DNA of 64,000 nucleotides, taken from Pardosa pseudoannulata. Its lineage: Eukaryota; Arthropoda; Arachnida; Araneae; Lycosidae. Location of the stretch: positions 10,828,314 through 10,892,313 of the forward strand of contig CM063509.1 in NCBI GenBank assembly GCA_032207245.1, in the 5' to 3' direction. Under the pieces are notes generated by a model. It was not told where the DNA came from and did not search any database. It saw only the letters and a program-made list of their open reading frames with translations. Made by a program: the position numbers and the translations under genes. Positions 32,801 to 45,800 of this stretch are shown here, in pieces (the stretch's first letter is position 1; the number at the start of each line of letters is the position of its first letter).

Positions 32801-35800
32801 AATATTTAGTTGCAAATGTTTGAAGTACAGTAGAACCTTGATTATCCAAGTGTCTACCACAAGATCTCTGTTAACTGATTCATGAATTTGAACCGTTTTT
32901 AATTTTTCTTTCTCATATATGTAGTATTGTAATTGTCCAATAATTCAACCTTGAGATTTTGATTGGTCTTCATATTTTTGGACCTCTTTAAGTCAAAAAC
33001 TATCATTTTTTAAAATCATCTGTCTGGGTGTGTGTCTATATGTGAACATGGTTAACTTCAGTATGTTTTGATGTAGAGAAACCAAATTTGAAAATGTTCA
33101 TTATAGCAGAATTGTAATTTCCTTTCAACTTCTAGGCTACTTCCAGTAACTGAACAGCTACTTTAGTTACAATCCAATTTCCAAGTTTATTTTTCCAAGT
33201 TTCTTCCAATTTTTAAGTAGCATGTCAGTATAGCTAATAAGTGAAAGTGTTCATATATTTTGTAAAAGTAAGAACAAAAAATGACAAATGAAAATAGTTA
33301 TTTTTCTTTTCTGTGAGTATATGAGAAAGTCAAAGGGGAGACTATTCCCCATTAAAAAAAAAAAAATAAATAAATAAATATGTCTAGAAAAGATCTTGAA
33401 ATTGGCATTGGATGAATTTTCATGATGCTTGTAGAAGGTCATTATTGGAAGATGATCTTTTATTACTCAAGATTTTATACACAGAGAAAGAATATAAACT
33501 AATTTTAAGCACTGCCATAGCCTCTGAGATGAATTTTACCAGAAGAAACAGAGGAGCCAACATTTCTCTCTTCAAGAATCCAGCTATGTAAATTGTCTTC
33601 TAATGCAGGCCATTGTATTTTTCCACGACGATTGGATCACTTTCTTCTCATATTTTTGATGTTTCCTTTTGCTTGTGCCATTTCTAACCACTTTCTTGTC
33701 AACCTTCTGAATTACATTGAACTTGAAATCAGCAGTAAAACTATGTTTTAAAGACATAATGAATGATCAATCTAAACTTTGAAAACAAAACATTATGTTA
33801 CGAGTGATCCTCTTGGTGAAATGACCTTTGACCCCCAACCTTCGATCTTGAACCCATCCACTCGATGTTGTCAATCAGAGCTGTAAATAGGGACTATCGA
33901 TATTTTCCTGTACTCCAGGACACAATTTAAGATTGCACTATTTGCTACTACTGACTACTTTTGTTTACATCATAGGTCGTTCGTGTGACATGCTTCCCCC
34001 CTCTTCCGATTTTGATGATTTGAGCAATGAACAGCCAGCAGATAGTCTGCAGCTGAAGAAATTTACTTTTTAAATACAGATAGTCCACAGACTATATGTG
34101 CAAAATTAAGGTATATATATGTAAGAATGAAAAGAATTAGAACTTATTTGTCGTATTTTTTACTTCCAGAATTTATAGATGTTGGTTTATTATCTTTCAG
34201 TATATAGTTTTGAAGACATTAATTAGTTTATTTTTTTAATTTTTTACACAAAATGAATAAGAGTTTTCAATCTAGCCAAAGTCATTGGATTGATAACCAG
34301 CCATCCCGACAGTAACTATATCTGACATAACCAGTTTGCTGGCTTACAGGAGTTCCATCCTGGTCCAAGTTACTTAGTTCACACTGAGTAGAATCATATT
34401 GCAGAAGTTCCAGAATTTCTGTGGAGTGCTTACAAAATGAAGTTTTATTTTTGATTAAGTGATGTTTAAAGCATAATTCAAATAATTTTATTAATTTATG
34501 TTAAAATTAATTTTTTTCCTAATTGGCATTGAAGTCTTGTACAATTTTACTCATAGTTAAAGAACCAATGAGAAAATGCAACAGGAATAATGAAATTCCT
34601 TAGGATCTTTAGTTGATCAAACAAAATGCATCCTCACGAGATGGTTGATTAAGCTAAAAGTCTATTATACATACGAAGAAAGTAACATACTTTAACAAAA
34701 ATAACTAAAGTTTGAACGCATGCAAGAAACATGTATGACTACTAAAAAAATCTGTAAAAACTTTAATACAAGATAACATTTCCTCACTTTTACAGCTCTT
34801 AATAATTTTAAAACACCTTGTCAAAAGAAAAGAATTACAGATTTAAAATTTGTTTTTATTAGCAAAGTTTTTTTTTTTAATTATCAATAGTGATTATGAT
34901 CACAATTTGCTTGAATCATTGAAGTTCTACTTTGAATATTATATGACATTTGCTACATAGAACCACAAACTTATTGTTGCACAATATGGTAGTCCACAAC
35001 AACTGTTTAAAAAAATGATATAAGGTAATTTCAATTATTTACAAATCATATTGGAAAAAGGAAATTTACCTGGAGTATAACCCCATGGTTCATAATATGA
35101 TGGAAACACACCGATATGGCAACCTCTAACAAATTCTTCATAATCCATACTGAAGAGTGGATTTGTAGAGGATAAAAATTCAGGATGAAAAATTACCTGT
35201 AATACAATATGGCAAAAAACTAAAAATGAAAGGGTTTTGATAAAGTTAAATATTTTTCAGCTATTTTACATACACACACATATATATACAGTCAGTACTG
35301 GCTATATGGTCACCTGTTTATATAGTCAGTTTTCTAAAGTCCTGTCTAACTTAATAGGGAACATGTGTTAAAGCGCACTGCTTATACAGTCATTTTCTTT
35401 TTCTTGTTACCGGTTATTGGGTCACTTGCAGGTTTTCAACGAGTTTTTTTTTACGAAGTCAGTGCTAAATCGGAGAGGATCTGATTTCAAGCCTTTGTTT
35501 TCCATTCTTTCCTCCCTTTCTCCCTTACTTGTTTGTGTACACTCATCGTCAGAGTTTTCCACCTCTCCCAGTTCTTGCCCCCCCACTGATAACAAGCGGA
35601 CATCTGTTTGTTTATTGGTTGAAGTTATCTCTCTCATACATGACCTTGGGTATTCCGAAGCAGCAGATGAGCATTTAAAAGCTGTTAGGGACTTAGAAAA
35701 AATTGTGGTAACAACCAACAAAAGGAAGCAAAGTTATACACCTGATTATTTTTAAATACATTGAACATGAATGTACGTATGTACGTGTGCCATACTTTGA

Positions 35801-36804
35801 TTAGTAAGGTAAGCTAATAAATTTCCCCCAAAAAAATATTGTATATTTTTAATGTACTTTTTACTTCTCGAATTAATTTTTTAAATGTTCTTAAAAGTAT
35901 AATTATTTTTTTATGAGTACTACATTCTGATAGATGAATATAATCCTGCCACCACTCAATGGGGTTGTATTGTTCCGCATATAGGGTCTGATTTTTCTGA
36001 ACTGCTGAGCTGACCATATAACCGATACAGACTGTATATACAAAGAGTCTTTATATAATTTGAGTCTTGATTGTTTGAATTTCCCATAAACCCAAGTTAA
36101 ATCCAACTTATCAAAAAAAAAAAAAAAAAAAAAAGACTAAAAGATAAAAAAAAAAAAATTTACATCTGTTTTTTATAGTTACTGCGCATGCCAGAGCTAT
36201 TAGCAGAAATCCTCCCTCCCAAAGAAAATGAGTTTTTATTTTTCCAGGGTGTGTGTATGGGGGAGGAGGAATCATAATGAATTAACTTGAGAAAGTTGTT
36301 CAATCACATGTTATCCACTCACTTTTTTCCTCTACTCCAAATGTATCTTCCCACATTCTAAAAACAGTTTAGTTGTACAGATTGTAGTTTGATTAGTTCA
36401 GTACTAGCATGCAGAATTTAAATCATCTTTAAAGATTTTTTAAAACTCTGTTTAACTATTTGTTTCTGCTCTTCCATGATGGATTCTACAAAAAGGAAAA
36501 TTAAATTTGTTCCATTAAAAGTGAAATTAAAGCATTAAAAAGACTGGATAAAGGAGATACCCTTAAACTTGCAGTCAAATATGGCATACTTGAACTTAAG
36601 ATTTATGATTGGCATAGAAAGAATTACTGTTGGACAGAAAATCTTTGTAAATATCTGAAAAAGCTGGCAAAGCACTTTTTATGTGGCTTAAAACAAAAAG
36701 GATACCCTCTTTTAGATCCAATTTGTCAAGAAAAAGTTTTGCTGTTTCAAAAAGAATTTAAAGAGGGACATCAAACTTTCACTGTAGAGTAGGCTGGTTT
36801 CACT

Positions 36805-36835
<31 letters not shown>

Positions 36836-39800
36836 GATATTTAGCAACTAGAGATGTGTGGTGAGAAATTATCAGCCGATTCTGAAGCCATTGTGAAATT
36901 TTGCAAGAAATTACAAGAGATAGTGAAAAATGAAAAACTTACAAATTACCAGCTTTATAATTACAATGAAACTGGCCTTAATTAAAAAAAAAAAATCCTA
37001 CCTTCTAAAACACTTTTGTCATGGAAAAAAAAAAGTACTCAAGGTCACAAAAAGAGATTGGCATTTCTTACAGCATCAACTGCTTTAAAAAGTGCAACTT
37101 GCTGTTGGAAAATTGGCTTAGCCAAGAACCTTTAAAAATGTTTGCATATCATTCCTACCAGTTACATATAAAAATGAAAAAAGGGCTTTGATGATGCAAG
37201 AGATACTTAACTGTTTTTACTCTGATTTTGTTTCAGAAGTTAAAAAATTTTTTTGAAAGAAAGAAATTTTCCTTGCAAGGACATCTTGACATTTGATAAT
37301 GTGAGTTTCCATCTAAATGAGGAATTAAATTAAATTGTTTTTACCCTCAAATGCAACCATTTTAATCTAGCCCATGGATCAAGGGGTTCAACATAAAAAA
37401 ATAAAAAAAAAATCACTGTAGGATTACTACAATCTCTTCTAGCATCCACAGAAAGTGAAGAAACCATTGTAAATGTGTTAAAAAAAAGTTACTGTGAAAG
37501 ACATGTATGACTGGTATGTGGGACAAAATAACCTCAGATACACTTCTAAAATCTTAATAGAAAACTTTGAAGAATGAGGGTACAGAAAGCAATACTAATG
37601 AGGACAATGATGAAGATGATGTGCCTTTGTATAATTTAACTAAAACAAATTTCAAAGTTTGAACACACAGATGATATTTCTGTGGTGGAATAAGGGCAAA
37701 ATAATGATGGGACAAAATAATGATGAACAAATAGAATAACTGATGCAGCTATAGTTGATAAGATTAATGTAGTAGAGCAGTATTGTAGAACAGTGAATAT
37801 AAAATTAGGTTTAACGAACATTATAAAACTTTCTAAAAAAAATTTTTCAGATACAATTTTTTTAATGTTTCATTTTGAGAACTTTGTTGCATACCATTAT
37901 ATGTTTTAACATGTTTGAGAAGTACAAAACTTGCTTTAAAATTTCACTTCTGCAGTCAAATTTTAAGTAAATATAATAGAAACTAAATTAAAGTTTAAAT
38001 TGTAAATATTTATAATTATATATTATTGTTTAAATGTGTAGATTGCCCAAGACTTCTGAACAGGAGAAGCTCCAAACTTCAAGTATATGTATTGTAACAT
38101 AGTAATAAATAACATAAAAAAAAATAAATAAATATAAAAAAATAATAAATAAATAAATAAAAATAAAAGATAGTATAAAAATGGCACAGGAGACATCCCA
38201 AATGCTTCATATTGACAAATTTTACGATATCAACTTTATGGTGTCTTTTCTGTTATATTTTCTTTTATTAACATATAAAAACTTTTCCTTTTTTAACCAA
38301 AAAATTGCAGGAGTATTAAGTTTTTTTTTAACACATAGTACTTTTTACAAAAGTTAAGATAGTAAACAAATATTACCTGTGATGCATAAATGCAACGTTT
38401 TAATTTAACAACATCCCCAGATGTCAGCAATTCTTCACTTGTAGGTAAACGCCCTCTTTAAAAAGAAAAAGATCTGTGTTAACTGAATTAAATTTAAATG
38501 AATAAAATAAGACTTTTTGATATGAGTACTTAAATTTATTTTGAAGCTGAAACAGAATTAAATATAAGCATCTGTTTAACATCCAAATGATCAAGGAAAA
38601 TATGAAAAGCTATGTCTTGTCAATCAGTCAACCCACTGTAAACAAAACACAGTAGACTAAATTCCAAATGAACCACATTCAAAATGGCTGAAAATACACT
38701 ATTTTCCTAATGTTATATTGTTTAGATTGTCTAACTTTGCTAACAGATGATGCACATATCTTCTTGTTGCATGCTGTTGTTAATATGTTAAAAGATATAG
38801 TGAATTGCCACATTGTATCTAATGTGTTGGATAGAAAAGCATGAAACAGTTTTTGCTATCTACCTGGTGAGTTGGCTCCTATTCAATATAAAACTTAAGA
38901 AAGTTACATAACATTTATTATAGAAAGAAATTCAAGTGTGGTTGTAGGAAATGGTTAAGACACTACTTTATTTGTGATTGTAAGTTTGAACCTGATGAAC
39001 CTAAATATATGACTAATTTCACATCTTTATTCTTTTCCTTCACAGCAAATAGTTACATAGATCTGGTCACACCTGCAAATGAATTTTGAACACCACACGT
39101 GCACATGTTCACAGAGTGTGATTTGTTATTTACAATGTTAAATAAAACACTAAACTTAGCTTTTAAAATAATTTAATAATAAACATTGTAGGTCATTCGA
39201 AAAAAATAGCAAAAAATATTTTATTGATTTTTAACTGCTACAGAACTTTACTGAAGCTCTGATGACTAATTTAGTCATGGGATAATTAATTGGAAGTTCT
39301 AATTACCAAGATTTATTTTGAATCAGCAAAATTATTTAATTGAACTCACCTGTTTTATTTTATTAAGCTAATATAATCTAAACAATCATAATAGGAGGAT
39401 ATAGAAATATACATAAAACCTAATACTTTAATAACCAAAACAGATTATATATGAGATTATTTTTTTATTTTAGTTACACCTAAGTTATCCATTTAAGTAA
39501 AGCCAACTTCATTTTCTGAATTAATTTTTTAGGTTGTATTTAGAATCTTTATATAGTTTGATTTCCACAAAAGGATTTACTAAGAATGAAACTCTTAGTA
39601 TCACTTCTCTTTAACATATCAAATTAGATTAGTGTACTCCATTAAAATAATGTTGAACTGCAGCCTGCAGAAACAAAGCCCCCTATTTTGGGAAATATGA
39701 CTTCACATTCTTGGAATGTGGCTGAGAGTGAATTAAACAGGCTTGGCAAATATCAGTATTGTGAAATATGCAAACTGTTAATCAAGTCAAAAACAACACA

Positions 39801-42800
39801 GAGCATATTAAAATTAACCTGTAACCTTTTAAATTTCAATTCCACAGAGCTGATCCAGGTTTTTGTAAGTTAAGGAGGTACTATGAACATATTATAATAT
39901 ATATTCATAATATTATAATAGAAACTTGTTTAAGGACACATTTTTTGTTGAGACACGTCATTGAGATAGATTATCAGAATACAGAATGAAAATATGCATA
40001 GAAACATTGATTTGACATATTTGAGTAAAATACAAATTTAGATTAATAGAAATCACAGTAACCCTGTATATCTAAAAAGGATTTGCTAAATTCACAGAGT
40101 ATACTAAGTGAATTTTACTTGACAATACAAATGCCTACATCACTGGTAACATCAGTAAAATAAATGCATTACAAATAATTACACAAATTAACTTGTATGT
40201 TGAAATTCATGTTTCAACAAAAAATTTTATGAATAGTGAGAAATTCAAGTTGGCTTTAGAGTCAAGCCATGTGAAATTAGTGTGGCATTCAACATATTAA
40301 AAAATAAATATTCAGAAACTAAAGTTTATTTGATCATCCAAAGATTAAAAACTTAACCAGGCTTGCAACTGCTGAGGTACTTTAAAAAAGATGAGAAAAG
40401 TGACAAATAACACAGAATAAGTGACTAAAAAGTGACTAAACAATGAAAAAAAAAATTCTCCTCTCGATTACAGATTTTTCTATTTATTTTAACTGTAAAT
40501 CAAATGATTCATGCAAGTCATGATTTTAGCGTCAAATACAAAAAAGGTTAAAAATTTTGTTTAACACAACTCAACATTTCTTTTTATTCCAAGAAAATCT
40601 ATAAATTAGATTTGAATACATACAATACATTAATTTTATAATCACAATTTTCTGCATATATTAATGATGTTTTGAAATATGTACATAGCTAGATTAGATT
40701 ATAGAAACAAAAATTGTGAAGAAAAATAAAAAGAGAAATGTATGCTTTGACGTAAATTACTTTTGAAGCGGGTACAATTATTCCCCTCTCCTTTTTTTAC
40801 GATAGGTGGCGCTAAAAAGCCATGTAGTGTGTTCTAATATAGTGTCAGTGGTCTTTGAGAGTGTGTTTTGTGCTCTTTATTGTTTTATGTTCTGTGTTGT
40901 GGAATTTTGAAAGGAAATAAAAATGGTTCCTAAAAAAAAATGACTAAATTAATTCAAAACGTCTTTTGAAATAAGAGTCTCGTCCTTCTACAATTTAATG
41001 TATTAAATGTACATTTCAGTACAAATGTAGATTTCAGGAACTTCTTTACCACTTTTTAAAATCACTAAATTCTGGAAATCATATGACTAATTACATTTTA
41101 AAAAGAAAAATAAGATTAGAGCATCACATTTTTGGTCTTTTATTAAAGTATTTTGTTATTAATTCAGATTTTCTTTTTTTCAACAACAGACTTTTGCTTG
41201 TGATACACCATGAAAAAAGTGACTAAAAGTGATTGTTCACTTACAAAGGTGACTAAAAGTGATCAATTGCGAAAAAAGTGACTAAAGGTGAGAAAAGTGA
41301 CGGATTTGCAAGCCTGCTTAACTTAAAAAATAAAATAAAAAACTATACATATAAAACAATACAATGCCAAATAAAAATCCATACCCAAGGCAGATTTCAA
41401 ACATTCTTTTTCCAATTTTAGATTGTACATCATGGACAGTATCTCGCAGTTGTTTAGCAATAGCTTGACCTCTCAATGATTCAACATTGAAATTATTTGT
41501 ACGAGCAGGGAAAATTAAAAATGCCATGACAGTCATTTCACTGTTTGCACTCTAATAGAGAGACAACAATGTATTGGTAACATAAAACAAAATACATTCT
41601 CATAAATTCTAAATGAAATAACTAAAGAAAAAAAATTCTGCTTTGATAACTAATTTTCAATGCAATTTTAAAATAATTAATTTAAAAGCTGTTTTTCTCT
41701 TTTTTGCAGTCACACACAAACTATGCCACTAACAGAACTATAGACTAGGCAAGCAATAAAACATTTATTATGTCACCTTTTTCTTCAACAAATCTTTGAG
41801 TAGTAAAATAAGGTCCAGTCAAAAATTTCTAGTTACATAATCAAACAAATTATAGCAAAACACAATATGCATTAAACAGCAGTAATTTAGTCACTTGTTA
41901 CATAAGTATCTGCAAAATATAAATATTTGCATTTATTATTAACGGTTCATGTCAGCAAAATGAGCACATGTTGTAAAAGCAACTCCTTTGTCTTTTTATA
42001 ATATACATAATACAGAAATGATCATCAACACTAGAAAGGCAATAATATTGTCAATATACCTAAAAATACTAGAAATAAACTTTTTATTGGTTTAAAATGC
42101 CCATCCAACCACTTTTTTAGATTTAGTTTTTGAAACAAGCTTTTAAATATATTTAGATATTATTCCTTAAAGCTTTAGCTAATTTTAATAATGTAAAAAT
42201 AATTTTAGTTGTAATGCTCTTTCCAGAATTATTAAATGCATAAGCCAACAAGCATACTTCAATTCTCCGATGATTTAATCAATAGTTATTTTCTTTTTTT
42301 CTAGTGTGAAAAGTCATTCAATAAGTACTGTACAGTACTAAGCACAACATAGGCTGAGATATGTATAATGAAAATAAAATGCCCTGATAAAAATAACTGT
42401 AGTTAATCTTTCTCTGTTTACACAGTTATAGCTTTGATAATAAATAAAACTAAGTAATTTATGCTACATATTCTTTATGAATAAGGAAAAGTCAATAAAT
42501 AAAACGAAAATCAAAGATTAAATAAGAGAAATATGACAGTTTGAAATCTGTTTCAAGCCAAAATAATTGCTTTTGCCTTTCTAGTGTTAAAACAATTAGT
42601 AAATAATACACCATGATACTTCCAAAATAAAGACAGCTACAGAGAATAAATGACAATATACTATTAACAGCCTCTAACCTACTTAACTGAATAAATAATA
42701 ATTTTCTTAATAACCCTACGACTCTTTATACAATTTTACACAGATTTTATGTTTCATACTTAGTCCCAAAACCAAAGATTAAGAACTCTTATAAAATCTT

Positions 42801-45800
42801 TAAATGTAAATACAATTATAATTACTTAAACTCTTGGGGATTCTTAAAATCCCCCCACCTCATTAAGAAGTCAAAATTTTACATTTGTATGTATATAGAT
42901 GCTATTGCACAAGTTTTTAGTATGCTATACATTAAAATAAGCATATGCCAGTATCAATATTCTACAAACTTAAATTACAAAACTACCTTATTTTGTCAAT
43001 GCTGTATTGCCATTATGTTTACTAAATACAGTATAAATTTCTAATTTCAAAGTTTAATTATTTAAAAAGATATGTTATATGTATGTGTGAAATCTTAAGG
43101 GGAAAGATACTAAAACAATTATAAATGAATTTGTTAATGAAATAAAGTAAACATGTTTTGCACAGTAATATATTCTAATTAAATATTAACCAAACTTTTT
43201 TAAAATATAAAATTACTGCTTTTATATCTAATATTTCTATAAAAATTTACTATGTACTACACATACATATTTGTGGTTTTACAATGAACAATAATAATGC
43301 TCTTCTTTGAAAAAAATTGTCATTTTATTTTTATATGAGATTTGATTCACTTTTTTTTGGTTATGCCTTTACTTTTATATATTTCTTGCTCAGGTATCAA
43401 CTAAAAATCATAAAAAAAAGGGTAAGAAATTACAAATTTATTCATGAGATTAATACAAAATAAGCATAAAAAGAGATTTTACATTTAAATAAAAAATAAG
43501 CCCTGGATAAAATATATTCATGAACTGGAACGAGTGATTAAAATAAAAAAAACTAAAATTGTTTAATTATTTTCCATTACCATTTTGAATATCATGATTA
43601 AGAGCAAAAAGTCACTAGAGGGAAATTAGGGAATTATATCTAACCTGTACAATTAACCTGTTTTCAGATTTTTTATACACAATAAAATTTCATAATTCTT
43701 TAAACCAAAATTTTATGAGATTTTTGGCCTGGAGTACTATGGTCTACTGGTTTGCAACACATGGGCTAATGACCCAGGACCCACTGTTTAAAGCCAATTC
43801 TGAATCACTATGAATATCCATGCCAGTAGTGGGATTTGAAACCCAGAACTTCAGTACAGAAGAACACTTGCCCCATTCAGCTATTATTTGGCAAGTTTTA
43901 AGAGTTTAGTCAAAAACTCTAATGACCTAAATCCTATACTATAATACGAGGAATGGTTGTCAAGTCGAAAATCGCCCCAGAATTAATAAACTGTAGTAAA
44001 CTTGGGGATCTGGGGTTTTTGGTCACGAGGAATCGATTGGCATCGGTTTTGACGCGCTAAGGTCACGTACTTCGGTGCTACAGATAGGGCCGGGTTCGAA
44101 CCCCGGTGCGGGCAAACTTTTTTCTCATGCATCCAAACCAAGTGAAAATTGGTACCCGGGGGTTTTCGACCACGAGGAATCGATTGGCTGTAGTTCTGAT
44201 GAATTAATAATAATAAAAGTCTTTATTTATTTGTCTTTATTCCTTGATATCAGTTTCCATTTTTATTTTCTATCAACTTTAAAGATTAAATTAACGTAGG
44301 AAAGTATATATAACACATAAACGATATAGTAAAAAAAAATAATGCAAACAAAAATTTTGAAAACCAACCACAAAAAACTAAAAAATAATGCTTCACTAAC
44401 GTGCCGAAACAACCTCGCCATTCAATTTCCAAAGCCACACTAAACACAGAGCATATAACTTATCAAAGTCCGTCGCTGCGTTAGTGCGTCATCGGCATAC
44501 CGGGAGGTGCCGCTCTGACGCGCCAGTGCGTCGGTGGCAGCGAACGTGTTAAGGAACTGATTTCGATTTCAAATCACCGTCAACAAAGGTCGACATTTGA
44601 ACATTCATGAGATTTCAAGCTACATTTTCAACATGCAGAACGCACCTCTACATGAAATGCTTCAAGGAGCCGGAATTTTGGAACAACAAGCGATCAACTC
44701 AATTATACCCGCAAATGGACAACTAGAAGATACCGTCATTGTCAGAATGCTTCTCCATTCAACACACTTCAATCTTTACACTGCTCACTTTGTACCATTT
44801 CTTTAATTTTATAATTTTTTGTTATCAATTACATTTTATTTTCTATGACTTTTCAAACTTTACCTTTGTATAGAATAGTTCCCTTTCCAAACAACTTTGT
44901 TTAGAATAGTTTACAATGGTGCACTTTAACTGGTAATCTTTTCACTAATGGTTTCACAAATTTTCTTATGGCATGTATTGTTTTGATAAATCATAATTGA
45001 AAATTTAAATCTTCGAGTTAGCTTCGATACCTGTTTTCTCCGAGCGGAGCTCGGTCACCCGGTACTAATATAATAATGTTATCTCTTGTGAAAGGATACT
45101 TTGTATCATAGATCCATTACAGAAAAATAAGATCTAAAGTTTTTGTTCTTATGTTTTTTTAAAAAATAGATGAAAATTATTTTAAATTTATTCTAGGCAC
45201 AAAATAAAGTTTAGTCCAATAAGTTCAGTTTAAAATTTTTAAGGAGCACTATTTAAAATGGTTAGAATGCACAAATGAATATTTTAGGACTTAGAGAACT
45301 CGTTAATAAAAATATGTACTAAGAAATGTATACACTTATAAAGCAATTGTGAAAAGTTATAAAGTTAGCCCCCCCCCCAAAAAAAAAGAAAACTTACCTT
45401 AAGAAAATGATTTAACCGAGCTAATGCTTCAATGAACAAGTCTGCACCTTTATTAGAAAATTCATATCTACCAGCAATAAATAAATAAAGTGTTTTATCA
45501 AGATCAAAATCATAGTGCCTGCAAAAAGAAAAAATAATTAAATTTCCACATTAAACAACACAACCAGCCACAAACAATGTAATAAATTAATATGCTATTA
45601 AGTAGTTTTCCAAAATACTAGCCAGAAAATATGAAACAAGTATGTTAAAATATTAAGGATAAAAAAATACTCAGATTTGAAAGGTTTTATTTACAATTCT
45701 CAGATAAATATATGACATATGTTTTAAATGCAATAGAATAAACACTGTTTGAATGATCAAATCTCAATTCAGATTAACCCCTTTGGGATCACCAGTACAT

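Larger units (their letters stand above)
35197..38376 (-). other. Glycogen synthase intron expected to contain a missing exon
   Basis: 3.2 kb occupied by a Tigger-like derivative (35289-36034), poly(A) tracts, a degraded Tigger transposase (36476-37700) and an (aaat)n tract (38116-38170). The conserved segment expected between exons 9 and 10 was searched for on both strands here and not found. Confidence 0.5.
41552..45397 (-). other. Glycogen synthase intron 7; contents outline
   Basis: 41552-43727 is AT-rich without recognised features. Then a SINE (43728-43893) and a Helitron (43932-45068) follow. A C8/A8 tract lies at 45369-45388 beside the donor side of exon 7. Confidence 0.5.

Noticed and set aside
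33560..33680. Candidate for the missing glycogen synthase exon (minus strand reads ..VIQSS.. with ATCCAATCG)
   Set aside because: It lies on the wrong side of exon 10 and the surrounding reading ([16 protein letters not shown]) fits a Tigger-like transposase.
37425..37460. Candidate for the missing glycogen synthase exon at tctcttctagcatcc
   Set aside because: The plus-strand reading continues the degraded Tigger transposase and no minus-strand match to the expected motif follows.
38116..38170. Possible tandem array or CRISPR-like repeat
   Set aside because: It is a plain (aaat)n simple repeat; no spacer-repeat structure exists anywhere in the window.
44597..44806. 69-codon frame as a small gene
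   Set aside because: It lies within the Helitron, has no recognisable domain or splice context, and its length is not exceptional.
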